Assembly: GCA_001013295.1 (NCBI GenBank)
Contig: LAZY01000028.1
Span: 1 to 64,000, forward strand
From: Chryseobacterium indologenes
GTDB taxonomy: Bacteria; Bacteroidota; Bacteroidia; Flavobacteriales; Weeksellaceae
Length of the DNA: 64,000 nucleotides
Direction of reading: 5' to 3'
In this document: piece after piece, positions 7,964 through 17,052 of the stretch
Position numbering within the stretch: position 1 is the stretch's first letter
How the letters are laid out: each line of letters starts with the position of its first letter
Made by a program: the position numbers and the translations under genes
The notes under the pieces: generated by a model
Databases searched by the model: none
What the model was told of the DNA's origin: nothing
Seen by the model: only the letters and a program-made list of their open reading frames with translations

Positions 7964-10900
7964 ATGTTAAATAGTACACAGATACGAGTTTTTGTTTCCT
8001 GTCCTGGAGATGTAAATGATGAAAAAAATATTATAAAAGAGGTTTGTAAATCTTTAAACCATCAACTCTCTATAAAAGATCGAGGGATTTTTTTTGAAGT
8101 TTTAGACTTTAAAGATATTGTGGCTCCCTGGGGAAACAGATCACAAGAGGAAATTAACTTTAGATTTTCAGGGTATGACATTTATATAGGATTATTGTGG
8201 ATGAAGTATGGTACAGCTTCTGGAGCAGATGATCCGGCAACCGGAAAACCATATGGATCTGGTACAGAAGAGGAGTTTCGGTTAGCTGTCCAAAAGTTTA
8301 AAGATGGCCAAAAGATTGCCATTTATTTTTTCTTCAAAGAGCCAAGGAAATCCACCAGTATTAAAGAAACGGAGGATTTGCTCAAGGTCCAGAAATTTAA
8401 GACAGAAATTCAAGATAGTGGTTGGGTACATACGTTTCCTGATTTGGCGGATAAGACTAGTTTTGTCAATAAAATCCATCAAGTGCTTAATGATTGGGTA
8501 TGGGAGGTAGAACAAAAAAAGAGAGTAGAAGAAAAAAATGAATTTTTTAAAGAAAACCAAGTAACCACAGCAACTGCGGAATCTATTGATTTTTCCAATT
8601 TTATTATTGGTATAGTGCCCTACAAAAAAGTTATACATCGTACTTTAAGTCCGTATGATTCAAATGCTGATTCTATAGATAGTTTTTTTGATACATCAAA
8701 TAGAAAAACATTAGCTGAATTAGCTGCAGAAGAAACAAGGATAGTAGTGTTAGGTGGTGCAGGATCCGGAAAGTCTACCGAATTATCTAATCTGGTAGCA
8801 CACTATTCAGTTCCAAATTCCCCATTTGTTCCTGTTTTTCAAAAGATGAACACCTACGTAAATGAAAATATAGAAGATTTTCTACCAAGAGATTGGAACA
8901 AAATACCCGAAAATATTTGTTTAGTAATTCTGGATGGTCTGGATGAGATTGAGCCTGTAAATTTTAATACTGCGGTAAGAAAGATAAGTTCTTTTTCAAG
9001 TAAGTTTCCAAGCATTCATATTGTTATCTCTTGTCGAACTAATTTTTATGAATTTCCATCAGACATTTCAGGAGGTACACTTTCCGATTTTGATGTCTAC
9101 TTATTTGATGATATCGATGTTAAGGACATTCGAACATATGCGCATGAAGAATATCAAATTAACGGGGGTGAATTTATAAAAGAAGCCTATAATAAAGGTT
9201 TCAAAGATCTTATCATACAGCCCTTTTTCCTTCAGATTTTGCTGGAAAAATATAAATTAAATGCAGACTTAGAAATTAGTAAGGCCGATTTACTAAATGA
9301 ATTCATTGAGAAAAGGTTCGACTTTGATCAAATACATTTTAATGGGACAACTAACTTAAAGTTGCAGAAGAATAGGGTGATGGAATTATTGCGAAAAGTT
9401 GCCCTAACTATGGAATTTATGGGTAAAAATTATGTTTCTTTTGATCAACTAAGCCAAATTTTACCTGATCCTGCTGATCTAGATTTAATAAGATATTCTA
9501 CCACGTTTAAAAATTTTGATGATGATCCTGCAGTGTGGGGTTTTGAACATAATAATATTCAGGAATTTTTAGCAGCAAGCTCATTACATGAAATGTCAAT
9601 TGAAGAAATAAAGGAAACAATTTCTTTTAAAGGTAAGATTATTAAACCCAGTTGGGTAAATACTTTGTTCTTTTTGATGAGCATAATTGATGATAACAAA
9701 AGAAAAGGATTAATCGAATGGATACTGAAGATAGAACCGGAAATTTTGGTCAAGATAGAACCAGATAAAATAGATCCGCAGATAAGATTTGAAATTTTTA
9801 AAAATATCTTCAATCATTATAAAAAACAAGGGGTATGGCTAAGATCAAACAAGTTCACTGCAATAGAACTTGCACGTTTTGCGCCAATGGAATCTGCTAA
9901 TGAATTTCTCCTTAAAGAGCTCTTAGATAAAAATAATAGCAGATATACGAGATTGAATGCGCTTCATCTGATCGATGATCAGCATCTTGGAGCTCAAGAA
10001 AATGTAAAAACAAAAGAAGCTCTTTTATCTTTTATACTTGAAGAAACTACTGATGTTCATTATTTTAATGCGGCAGCCTATGCACTAGGAACACTTGGGT
10101 ATGCAAACCGAGCTGTAATTGATGAATTGATGAAAGTTTATGGAAAAAGAAATAATCAATATATCCGTTCGGCTATGTACAGGCTGATACATAAAGCCCA
10201 GCTCGAGAGTGAATATGTTGATTATTTAATACAAGGACTGGATATTTCGGAACAAGATAAAGATAGGGATAAGGTCAACTTATTAGATGAAGAGATGCAG
10301 CTTACTGAAGTTTTTTCTGCCAATTTTGGAATTGAAGCCCTTAAAAAAATACTAAAATATCTTTCTGACGATACTAATAGTAGAGTGTTGTTTAGGCTAG
10401 ATAATCGAGAAAAAGTACTTAAAAGTATTATCGATCAATCAGCAGAACTATATAATCAATACCCTGATTTATATGATCTTATTAATAAAGCGTACAAACA
10501 TAATATTCGTTTAGGTGATGAAAAAAGTTTAGATATTTTAAGTAGCTTTTTTAACAAAACCGAAACTTCGTTAAGAATATTTAAAGAGATTTTTGGCAAT
10601 AGTGCAATTTTATCATATGAAAGAGCCCATCTTTACAAAAGACTTGTAAATAAAGATGCTATAGATTATGTTATTGGATTGTATAAAGAGCATAATTTAA
10701 CAAATGAAGACCTGTTATCATTTTACAAAGAAGTGAAGTGGTATGGAAGCCAACAAATTAAGGAAGAATTTAACTATCTGGAACAACAGATCAGGGAAAA
10801 TTCAAAGGTATTGGACAATGTAAGTGAACCTACTATTGTACAACAAAATAATGAGTGGGCGCAGAAGAACACTGATGTTTTCTTCTCAAAAGAGCTATTC

Positions 10901-12229
10901 AAACAGGAATTAATTCACTTTTTTGATCAGCATAATATTGAAAAGCTAGATTGGGATTTGCTATATCAGCATAGAAAGTATGATGAAACAGATATTCTTA
11001 ATGGACCATTCGAGCTTCTTGCAGATTTTACCAGAGGAAATAATGAGGTCACTGTTGAACAGGTTTTAGCTTTTGTTGAGCAAACGGATAAATTTGAAGA
11101 TTATCTTTTCACAAGTCTGAAAGACAAATTGACAGGTGATCCTAACATAGAATTAAACGAGATGCAGATAAATCAGCTTGCTGATTGGGTAAGGGATAGG
11201 GTTTCTAAAGCTGATATAAAAAATGCAATTACTGTTAGTAGTTCTGGCAGACAAAGAGCAACATTTGATAGACAAGTTCAAAATCTATGGTATTATATTT
11301 CTAGGTTTGAAATAAAAATAGGTAAAGAAAAAATTCTTGATTTTACAACCCACTATGATTTAAATAGAAATTCTGATTCACTAGACTTTAATGTGATAGA
11401 AAAACAAGTAGGAAAGGAAGAAGTAGCCAAAAGAGTCATTGAAAATCTTGAGAAAGATATTGATTATGATGCTTCTTGGAAAAATAATGCTATTTATGCT
11501 ATTGAAAATGGATTGGAGGGCGCTTACCAATTTATTTTTGCTGCTTTGGCTGGTACTACATATGATGAGTATGCTAAAAATGAGGTTCTGCGGACTTTTG
11601 ATAAATTTGTAGATGATCCTAAAGATTTGCTAACGCTGCTATATGTTGTAGCAAATGATACAATTAGATGGGAAATTATAAATTTAATTCTTTTAAAAGA
11701 AAGCTGCAAAAATGAAATCACAGCATTTCTTACGAACATAATTGACAATGATGAAGAACCTGAACAAGAGAAATATCGTGCTTCACAACAGCTAACAAGA
11801 GTTGGAGATTTTGATGGGACATTGTATTATCTAAACTATATGTTAAACCATAGTGATGACGATAGCGAAGATGAATTTGATTTTTATTACGATGCAGCAT
11901 ATCTGAAAAATATTAGGGATTTGGTTTATTTGCCAAAAATGATGGACTTACTAAAAATATCTAAAACCCAAAAAGACAGGGATGAATTTGACCGTCTTGA
12001 AAACTATGTTACTGAGGTGCTCACAAATATGGCTAGTGAAAGTGAGGAGGGGTTATACAAAGTAACAGAAGCCTTAAATTTATTTATAGTAGAAAACCAA
12101 GGAAAAATTGAACATATTAATTTTTTCTATCCATTCATTGAGAGGTTAGAGCATCAATTTTATTTATCCCAGTCTCAAAAAGGAGATTTGAAAACTGCGT
12201 TAAGAGAAGTGGCAAAGATTTTACGTTAG
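7964..12229 (+). CDS. DUF4062-NACHT STAND ATPase, predicted antiphage sensor
   Basis: A 1421-residue protein. I use ATG 7964 rather than the TTG nine codons earlier because IRVFVSCPGDVNDE, the typical DUF4062 opening, follows it directly. Residues 1-160 form the DUF4062 domain (TIR-like fold, IYIGLLWMKYGT). A NACHT P-loop follows at about 264 (GGAGSGKST) and a Walker B at about 322 (CLVILDGLDEIE), then sensor-like VISCRTNF. The C-terminal 900 residues are helical repeats that could sense a phage product. Bacterial NACHT proteins of this layout are known or predicted to trigger cell death. It is read with the nuclease-like gene 122 bases downstream. Confidence 0.8.
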   Translation: MLNSTQIRVFVSCPGDVNDEKNIIKEVCKSLNHQLSIKDRGIFFEVLDFKDIVAPWGNRSQEEINFRFSGYDIYIGLLWMKYGTASGADDPATGKPYGSGTEEEFRLAVQKFKDGQKIAIYFFFKEPRKSTSIKETEDLLKVQKFKTEIQDSGWVHTFPDLADKTSFVNKIHQVLNDWVWEVEQKKRVEEKNEFFKENQVTTATAESIDFSNFIIGIVPYKKVIHRTLSPYDSNADSIDSFFDTSNRKTLAELAAEETRIVVLGGAGSGKSTELSNLVAHYSVPNSPFVPVFQKMNTYVNENIEDFLPRDWNKIPENICLVILDGLDEIEPVNFNTAVRKISSFSSKFPSIHIVISCRTNFYEFPSDISGGTLSDFDVYLFDDIDVKDIRTYAHEEYQINGGEFIKEAYNKGFKDLIIQPFFLQILLEKYKLNADLEISKADLLNEFIEKRFDFDQIHFNGTTNLKLQKNRVMELLRKVALTMEFMGKNYVSFDQLSQILPDPADLDLIRYSTTFKNFDDDPAVWGFEHNNIQEFLAASSLHEMSIEEIKETISFKGKIIKPSWVNTLFFLMSIIDDNKRKGLIEWILKIEPEILVKIEPDKIDPQIRFEIFKNIFNHYKKQGVWLRSNKFTAIELARFAPMESANEFLLKELLDKNNSRYTRLNALHLIDDQHLGAQENVKTKEALLSFILEETTDVHYFNAAAYALGTLGYANRAVIDELMKVYGKRNNQYIRSAMYRLIHKAQLESEYVDYLIQGLDISEQDKDRDKVNLLDEEMQLTEVFSANFGIEALKKILKYLSDDTNSRVLFRLDNREKVLKSIIDQSAELYNQYPDLYDLINKAYKHNIRLGDEKSLDILSSFFNKTETSLRIFKEIFGNSAILSYERAHLYKRLVNKDAIDYVIGLYKEHNLTNEDLLSFYKEVKWYGSQQIKEEFNYLEQQIRENSKVLDNVSEPTIVQQNNEWAQKNTDVFFSKELFKQELIHFFDQHNIEKLDWDLLYQHRKYDETDILNGPFELLADFTRGNNEVTVEQVLAFVEQTDKFEDYLFTSLKDKLTGDPNIELNEMQINQLADWVRDRVSKADIKNAITVSSSGRQRATFDRQVQNLWYYISRFEIKIGKEKILDFTTHYDLNRNSDSLDFNVIEKQVGKEEVAKRVIENLEKDIDYDASWKNNAIYAIENGLEGAYQFIFAALAGTTYDEYAKNEVLRTFDKFVDDPKDLLTLLYVVANDTIRWEIINLILLKESCKNEITAFLTNIIDNDEEPEQEKYRASQQLTRVGDFDGTLYYLNYMLNHSDDDSEDEFDFYYDAAYLKNIRDLVYLPKMMDLLKISKTQKDRDEFDRLENYVTEVLTNMASESEEGLYKVTEALNLFIVENQGKIEHINFFYPFIERLEHQFYLSQSQKGDLKTALREVAKILR

Positions 12230-12351
12230 TAAGTAGCCATAATTTTGCTTATCAATAATAATCTTAAAATCTCAACAGTTAAAGTATTAATATTTTTGAT
12301 GTCTAAAGACTTAATATACTTAATTTATTGTTGTTACCACTGAAATCAAAA

Positions 12352-14064
12352 ATGAGAAAATTGAAAAGTCGAAGATACTTAAAATTAGTTGTTGCTCTTG
12401 GTTGGAAAGATATTTTTCCAGAAAAAATCGAAAAAAGAAATGTCTTAGACTTTTTAACAGGAATAGATCCTGATGTTTTACTAATAACTGTTTGTGCTAT
12501 AAATCAATCTCTTGATGAGGGAGAGTCTTTTGAAGATAACCTAATACAGTCATTATCAAATGCTGAGAAAAAGAAATATAGGCACGAAATCAGTAGGATA
12601 TTAAGTATCTTAGATAAAAAGAACTCTGACTCCAGTATTAATGAAGAAAAATGTATTTTTAATACGAAAGCAAATAGTTTGTTAATCAAAAAAATTGTTG
12701 AAAATTATGTTTATCTGAAAGAAAAAGCAGACCCTGACTTTGAGTCATTTCCTTTTATTAAAGCGTATTTACTTTTTAATACAGAAGTTTATCCTGGAAA
12801 CAAATTTATGGATGATATTCCACCAGCGTATTTTAAAAGTTTATCTCAATTTATTATTACTGCAAAAACCATAGATTTCGATTTTGTATACCATCAGCTC
12901 TTTATCTTTGCTAGGTTACGATCTTTATTTGAATACTTGTGCAGAAATTACTCAGGCTTTCTACAGAAGTTTGAAGAAAAATATAATATTAATGGTCTAG
13001 ATAAATACATTTTTGACCAGCTATCTTTATTAAACTATCTAGACGATAAAAACTATATACGTCTTAATCCAGAAAACTCAAATGAAATTCAAATAAAAGA
13101 ATTTTGTGAAGAGCTATGTATAAACAGCTTATTCAATAAGAATAAAATTGAGCTCAAATATTTTCCATTGCTTAAAGACTCTGATGATCAGAATGGTTAT
13201 TTCGTATTAAATAAAGCCTACTTGTTTCTATACTTTTATCATAAGATTAAGTTCAAAGCTTTCCAGTTTTTGACTGAAGAATATAATGCTTTTAATTCTT
13301 ATAATGATTTCTCCTCCGAATATGCTGAAAAGGGTGGAGAAGAGATATTATTCAGAAACCTTATTCAACAGTCTTTAAAAAATAAATATTACAAAATTAT
13401 ATTTAATGATACTGATAAGTCATTGATAGATGGTATGATATTTAATAATAGGCATATTTTCTTATTTGAATTTAAGGATTATGAAAGTATCAATAAATTG
13501 GATTCCATTTATAACTACGATGAGGTTGAGAAAATATTAGATAAAAATTTTGTTGAAAAGAAAGGTGTTTCTCAATTAATTTCAATGATTAAAAGACTCA
13601 AAGGTAATAGCTATTTTGATGAATTTATCATCAATAAAAAAATTAAAACCCATACTATTGAAATATACCCAGTTTTGGTTGTTTCAAATGCGTTTTATAA
13701 TATCCCTTCATTAGAACATTATTTAGGAATTAAAATGTCTGAAAAAATGAAAGAATTAGACACTGGCTTTAAGAAAGTTCATAATTTAACAATGCTTGAC
13801 TTAAATTCTTTGGTTGAATTAATATATTATAATAACCAGTTTGATTTAGTTAAATGCCTTAAAGAATATGCCTTGAAAAAAAGCAAATTTAACGAGAATG
13901 TTATCGTTCCTAATTATCCTTCTTTTAGAGATACTTTTGTCAAAACTGATGTAGTAAAGAATGGAGATTTTATTACCCAATTTTTAAAGTCTACAAACTT
14001 TGATGATAATGAAGATATCAAAGCCATGCCGGATGACTTTTTCAAGCTTAGAGGAAAGGCTTAA
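12352..14064 (+). CDS. PD-(D/E)XK nuclease-like protein beside the NACHT gene
   Basis: A 570-residue protein from ATG 12352 (MRKLKSRRYLK). I do not recognise the whole family. Around residues 355-378 the segment DGMIFNNRHIFLFEFKDYE has the spacing of a restriction-type nuclease core: an Asp, then a hydrophobic strand, then E-x-K. It is followed by GVSQLISMIKRLKG and a second strand (HTIEIYPVLVVSN), as in such folds. The first 340 residues are helical and charged. There is no membrane segment. The 122-base gap to the NACHT gene and shared strand make a functional pair plausible, but an independent defence nuclease is equally possible. Confidence 0.55.
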   Translation: MRKLKSRRYLKLVVALGWKDIFPEKIEKRNVLDFLTGIDPDVLLITVCAINQSLDEGESFEDNLIQSLSNAEKKKYRHEISRILSILDKKNSDSSINEEKCIFNTKANSLLIKKIVENYVYLKEKADPDFESFPFIKAYLLFNTEVYPGNKFMDDIPPAYFKSLSQFIITAKTIDFDFVYHQLFIFARLRSLFEYLCRNYSGFLQKFEEKYNINGLDKYIFDQLSLLNYLDDKNYIRLNPENSNEIQIKEFCEELCINSLFNKNKIELKYFPLLKDSDDQNGYFVLNKAYLFLYFYHKIKFKAFQFLTEEYNAFNSYNDFSSEYAEKGGEEILFRNLIQQSLKNKYYKIIFNDTDKSLIDGMIFNNRHIFLFEFKDYESINKLDSIYNYDEVEKILDKNFVEKKGVSQLISMIKRLKGNSYFDEFIINKKIKTHTIEIYPVLVVSNAFYNIPSLEHYLGIKMSEKMKELDTGFKKVHNLTMLDLNSLVELIYYNNQFDLVKCLKEYALKKSKFNENVIVPNYPSFRDTFVKTDVVKNGDFITQFLKSTNFDDNEDIKAMPDDFFKLRGKA

Positions 14065-14532
14065 ACTGTTTCTATATTTGAAAATGCATAAAATACTTAG
14101 ATATTTTGGCTATTACAGGCTAGGAGTTAAAATATATCAAGTGCCAGCAATTCTGCATAAAATATTCCAGCGTATTTACAATTTTTAACAATATTGGTAA
14201 TGGGACGTGCAATTAGATAAAATGCTACATCATTTTGGCGACGTTTTGACAATATTAATCCTATAACAACGATAGCTTTAGAGGATTTTTTGTAGCCATA
14301 ATCTTAGTCTTTCTATATCTAGAATATTATTCTTTATACCAAAATCATCTCTATCAAGACATTGTTATACCATATGAATCTTGAATAATATTTTGATCTT
14401 AATGATAGTATTTTCTTTCGGATTTATTGTCGATTTTTATTGAGAATTAAAAGAGAATTGTAAGCTTTTATCAACAACTTTTATAATTGATGGAAAGTAA
14501 GTCTCTTTCTTTTAAATAAATAATAATCAATA
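14065..14532 (+). other. Gene-free A+T-rich spacer at the island end
   Basis: About 470 bases after the nuclease-like gene with no protein longer than a shadow reading and no RNA recognised. Near its end (14421-14450) is a sequence that recurs at 50671-50700 by the second island, listed separately. Confidence 0.5.
14421..14450 (+). repeat. Island-edge direct repeat A, left copy
   Basis: The core cgatttttattgag with its flanks (TTATTG/TCGATTTTTATTGAG, then A or T, ATTAA) is nearly identical to 50671-50700, in the same orientation. Both copies lie a few hundred bases before repeat B and a serine-recombinase gene, so they probably belong to the ends of related integrated elements. Confidence 0.6.
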
Positions 14533-14754
14533 GTGTCTAACGGCAAAATAAATAAACAATTATTTATCGACAGTTCAAACAAATCTGATCTGTCATCATT
14601 TATGAAGTTTCGTGAAATATCCTTGGATCAAGCAATTAAAATACTTAAAGATTCTGGGATAAGTGTCTCAAAAGACGAGGCTTCTGAAATTTTAGAATTT
14701 CTTCATGCACTTGCAAAAATTACAATTAGAGATTTTTTATTAGATAAAGATTAA
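14533..14754 (+). CDS. Small serine-recombinase companion protein (73 aa)
   Basis: A 73-residue protein from GTG 14533. Its core, SLDQAIKILKDSGISVSKDE followed by EILEFLHALAKI, aligns with the 60-residue protein encoded directly downstream of the intact recombinase (SVEQAIIILAKNGVQVNEKE, DILELLYLVAK). I recall such short proteins accompanying Bacteroidota serine recombinases, as if they modulate them. Here the recombinase partner is only a remnant on the opposite strand, so this may be an orphan. It has no membrane segment and is probably helical. Confidence 0.65.
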   Translation: MSNGKINKQLFIDSSNKSDLSSFMKFREISLDQAIKILKDSGISVSKDEASEILEFLHALAKITIRDFLLDKD

Positions 14755-14972
14755 TTTCTTAATTTTAAATTTATTCATCATTGAACTTTTAACGGAACTA
14801 GCTAAGAATTGTATTTTTTGTCTGCTTAATTAGTTTTTTCAGAAAATCGCTTCGCTCCCTAGTTAGATTATGCAGAGTAGAAATAATATAATTTTTAACT
14901 TTGTTCTTTTTGTTACTTTGCTCATTGTAGATTTAATATGGCAAGAGTACTACGAGTTTCGCAATTTCATTT

Positions 14973-15017
14973 AAATCTTCTACAAAATTTTTTGGAAAAT
15001 GTACCTTTGAGTCACTT
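14973..15017 (+). repeat. Island-edge direct repeat B, left copy
   Basis: Aligned with 50931-50975 without gaps, 38 of 45 bases are identical, including aaatcttctacaaaa, ggaaaat and gagtcactt. On the plus strand both copies can be read as the end of a protein (FKSSTK-x-FGK-x-T-x-ESL), so the repeat may be the 3' end of a target gene duplicated by integration. The left copy overlaps the last codons of the recombinase remnant. Confidence 0.65.
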
Positions 15018-15637
15018 GGCGGGAAAAATTACTTTTAGGAGTGGTTTTTCCTTTTTTTTTACTTCGTAATTGATTGCTAATCAATAGTATTTGAGCTAAT
15101 GCTGAATTCAATTTAGGTGTTCGAAATGCTGTTTCTTGAAATTCCAATTTTTCAGCCAATATCGAACACAATATCGAACTTTTTGTATAATTATCGCCTT
15201 TTATATACAGTTGAGAAAGGTTTGGCAAAATATCCAGTACTTGTTCAAGTTTAACTTTTATATCAGTATTTTTACTTGAAAGTTTTTGATTTTGCAAGGC
15301 CATTTCTAAATTATCAATTTTCTGCTTACTTTCATTTTTGATAATCTGATAATCATCAAAATCTAATCGATCTTGTAAATATTTTTCTCTTGCGCTATCT
15401 AAACGATTATTCAAATTAACAATCTGCTCAGAAATTTCTTTTTTCTGAAGATCAATATTTTTCTGTATGTATTTAAAATTTGTTAAGATGACTTCTTTTA
15501 GTAATTTATTAATTCCATCATGATATTCGTATTTAGGGAGTTCATTTTCAAATGCCAAGTTTACTTTACTGGAACTATGCCTGTAACCACATTTGGAATT
15601 ACAATGGTAGTAATAATAAATATTTTTCTTTCCTCTT
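14980..15637 (-). pseudogene. 3' remnant of a large serine recombinase
   Basis: The minus strand encodes the C-terminal part of a recombinase. It opens inside the zinc-ribbon region (GKKNIYYYYHCNSKCGYRHS, upstream of the first ATG at 15558) and continues as the coiled-coil domain (QKKEISEQIVNLNNRLDSAREKYLQDRLDFDDY). The intact recombinase at 51311-52798 has the same arrangement (YPYYHCDNRCK). The resolvase catalytic domain is absent: at 15637 the reading passes straight into antisense of the nrdG remnant. It is therefore inactive. The C-terminus runs into direct repeat B. Confidence 0.75.
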
Positions 15638-16004
15638 TGTCATTCTGAGCATCTCTGGAATCCAGAAAATGGAAAAATACTAAATCCCGAGACGTTTGAA
15701 AAATTACTTTTAAAATATAGTGAAACAATTACATGTGTAATTTTTATGGGTGGAGAATGGAGTTGTTTGGAATTGCTAATTTTAATAAATATCGTAAAAA
15801 AAATTTCGTTTAAAAGTCGCTTTGTACACGGGTTTGAATGAAAAACAAATCCAAAGAAAATACCCTGAATCATTAAATATTCTAGATTTCATTAAAACGG
15901 GAAAATGGATTTCAAGTTTAGGTGGACTCGATAAGTTAAAAACGAATCAAATATTAAAAGATTTAAGATCTGGAGAAATATTAAACAAATATTTTCTTCA
16001 CTAA
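15638..16004 (+). pseudogene. nrdG: Anaerobic ribonucleotide reductase activase, truncated and frameshifted
   Basis: The plus strand reads CHSEHLWNPENGKILN and then CVIFMGGEWSCLELL in one frame. In the next frame it reads KVALYTGLNEKQIQRKYPES, DFIKTGKWISSLGGLD and TNQ, ending at TAA 16004. Together these match the NrdG radical-SAM activase from the last Cys of its iron-sulfur motif onward. The 5' part is missing, cut at the junction with the recombinase remnant. The frames switch at a run of eight A (about 15796-15803); one more A would join them. Both defects make it non-functional. No nrdD is in the window. Its presence beside a nitrate-respiration cluster suits an ancestor with an anaerobic ribonucleotide reductase. 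Confidence 0.8.
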
Positions 16005-16037
16005 TCTTTTAAGCCAAGACGCATTTTAATGTGTTTA

Positions 16038-16069
16038 TTTGTTATTCAAAGTGTATTCATCTACATTTG
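16038..16069 (+). promoter_or_regulatory. Promoter of the Crp/Fnr gene
   Basis: TTTG at 16038-16041, 20 bases, then TACATTTG at 16062-16069, a full match to the Bacteroidota consensus. It gives a leader of about 20 bases before ATG 16094 and rules out the GTG at 16031 as a start. Confidence 0.8.
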
Positions 16070-16093
16070 CAGTACATCCTTCAGTTTTCAACT

Positions 16094-16774
16094 ATGAATA
16101 AAAAATTAAGTGAATGTAGTCATACGTGTTTTATGTGTCAAAACATAACGCAGGATTGGTGGCAGATGATTGACCTAAAAAGGTTTTTGATCAAGGTTAA
16201 AAAGGGGCAAAAATTCATAGAGGAAGGGAATGAGATGTCAGGAGTTTACTTTATACAGGATGGTTTTGTAAAAGTTCATAAGCATTGGGAAGAGCGTGAA
16301 ATGATTGTGAGATTTGGTAAAAAAGGCGATATAGTCGGACACCGCGGAATTTCGACGGCTAATTTACTTTCTCCAATTTCTGCCACGGCAATGATAGATT
16401 CTGTTCTCTGCTTTGTAGAACTGGATTTTTTTAAAACCTTGTTGAAAACCAATAATACTTTTGCTTATGAATTGATGATGTTTTACGCAGAGGAACTGCA
16501 CTGGTCTGAACAAAAGATGGCAAGTTTATTTCAGTTGTCTGTAAAGAAACGTTTTATCGTTAACCTTTTATATCTTATTGATCATTTAGGACTTGATAAA
16601 GACAATGTTTTAAAAGCTGAACTAACCAAGACAGATTTGGCGGCATATATAGGAACAACCTATGAAACTATGCACCGGGTAATTTCAGAAATGGTAAACG
16701 AAAATATCCTCATATTTTCAGGAAAACGAATAAAGATTGCAGACTTAGAGAAATTGAAGTTAGATTTTGTTTAA
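16094..16774 (+). CDS. Crp/Fnr-family regulator of the nitrate-respiration cluster
   Basis: A 226-residue protein. Residues 25-130 form the cyclic-nucleotide-type beta roll (GQKFIEEGNEMSGVYFIQDG) and residues 150-226 the winged helix (KTDLAAYIGTTYETMHRVIS). Before the roll lies CSHTCFMC with Cys8, Cys12 and Cys15, reminiscent of the cluster-binding N-terminus of Fnr, though the fourth, central Cys of Fnr is not obvious. It has its own promoter and terminator and stands directly upstream of the nitrate reductase operon, in front of which a palindrome occupies the activator position. I infer it activates the cluster when oxygen is low or NO is present. Confidence 0.85.
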   Translation: MNKKLSECSHTCFMCQNITQDWWQMIDLKRFLIKVKKGQKFIEEGNEMSGVYFIQDGFVKVHKHWEEREMIVRFGKKGDIVGHRGISTANLLSPISATAMIDSVLCFVELDFFKTLLKTNNTFAYELMMFYAEELHWSEQKMASLFQLSVKKRFIVNLLYLIDHLGLDKDNVLKAELTKTDLAAYIGTTYETMHRVISEMVNENILIFSGKRIKIADLEKLKLDFV

Positions 16775-16794
16775 CTTTTATATTATCATCATTT

Positions 16795-16820
16795 AACACC
16801 TTTTTTGAGGTGTTTTTTTT
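16795..16820 (+). terminator. Intrinsic terminator of the Crp/Fnr gene
   Basis: A 7-bp stem AACACCT / AGGTGTT with a 6-base loop, followed by a T-run, 20 bases after the stop codon. Confidence 0.85.
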
Positions 16821-16948
16821 ATAGGAACTAGATTAAAAGGGAAATTTCAACTCATTTTTAAAATATGATGTAAATCATATTAAATACAAGTTATTGTTAA
16901 TCAATTAGGTATTTTATATTATTTACATCATTTATTTTGAATGATTTT

Positions 16949-16995
16949 AAATAAGACATCTGTATCTTATTTAAAAATTGGTTATTGTATCTTTG
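16949..16995 (+). promoter_or_regulatory. Palindromic operator and promoter of the nitrate reductase operon
   Basis: AAATAAGA-N8-TCTTATTT with perfect 8-base arms at 16949-16972, followed by the -7 element TATCTTTG at 16988-16995. The palindrome centre is 34.5 bases before the last G of the -7 element. The same geometry occurs at 29348-29395 and 30463-30511. This is the position used by class II Crp/Fnr activators, and no good -33 TTTG is present, as expected for an activator-dependent promoter. Confidence 0.75.
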
Positions 16996-17052
16996 TTTAA
17001 GAAAAAAAAGTGGTTCTTGATTGTAAGTGAGTTATCATTTAAAACTTTGCAC

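Noticed and set aside
14980..15558. Independent 192-aa coiled-coil gene
   Set aside because: The same frame continues upstream of the ATG into a recombinase zinc-ribbon sequence, so it is the tail of a truncated recombinase.
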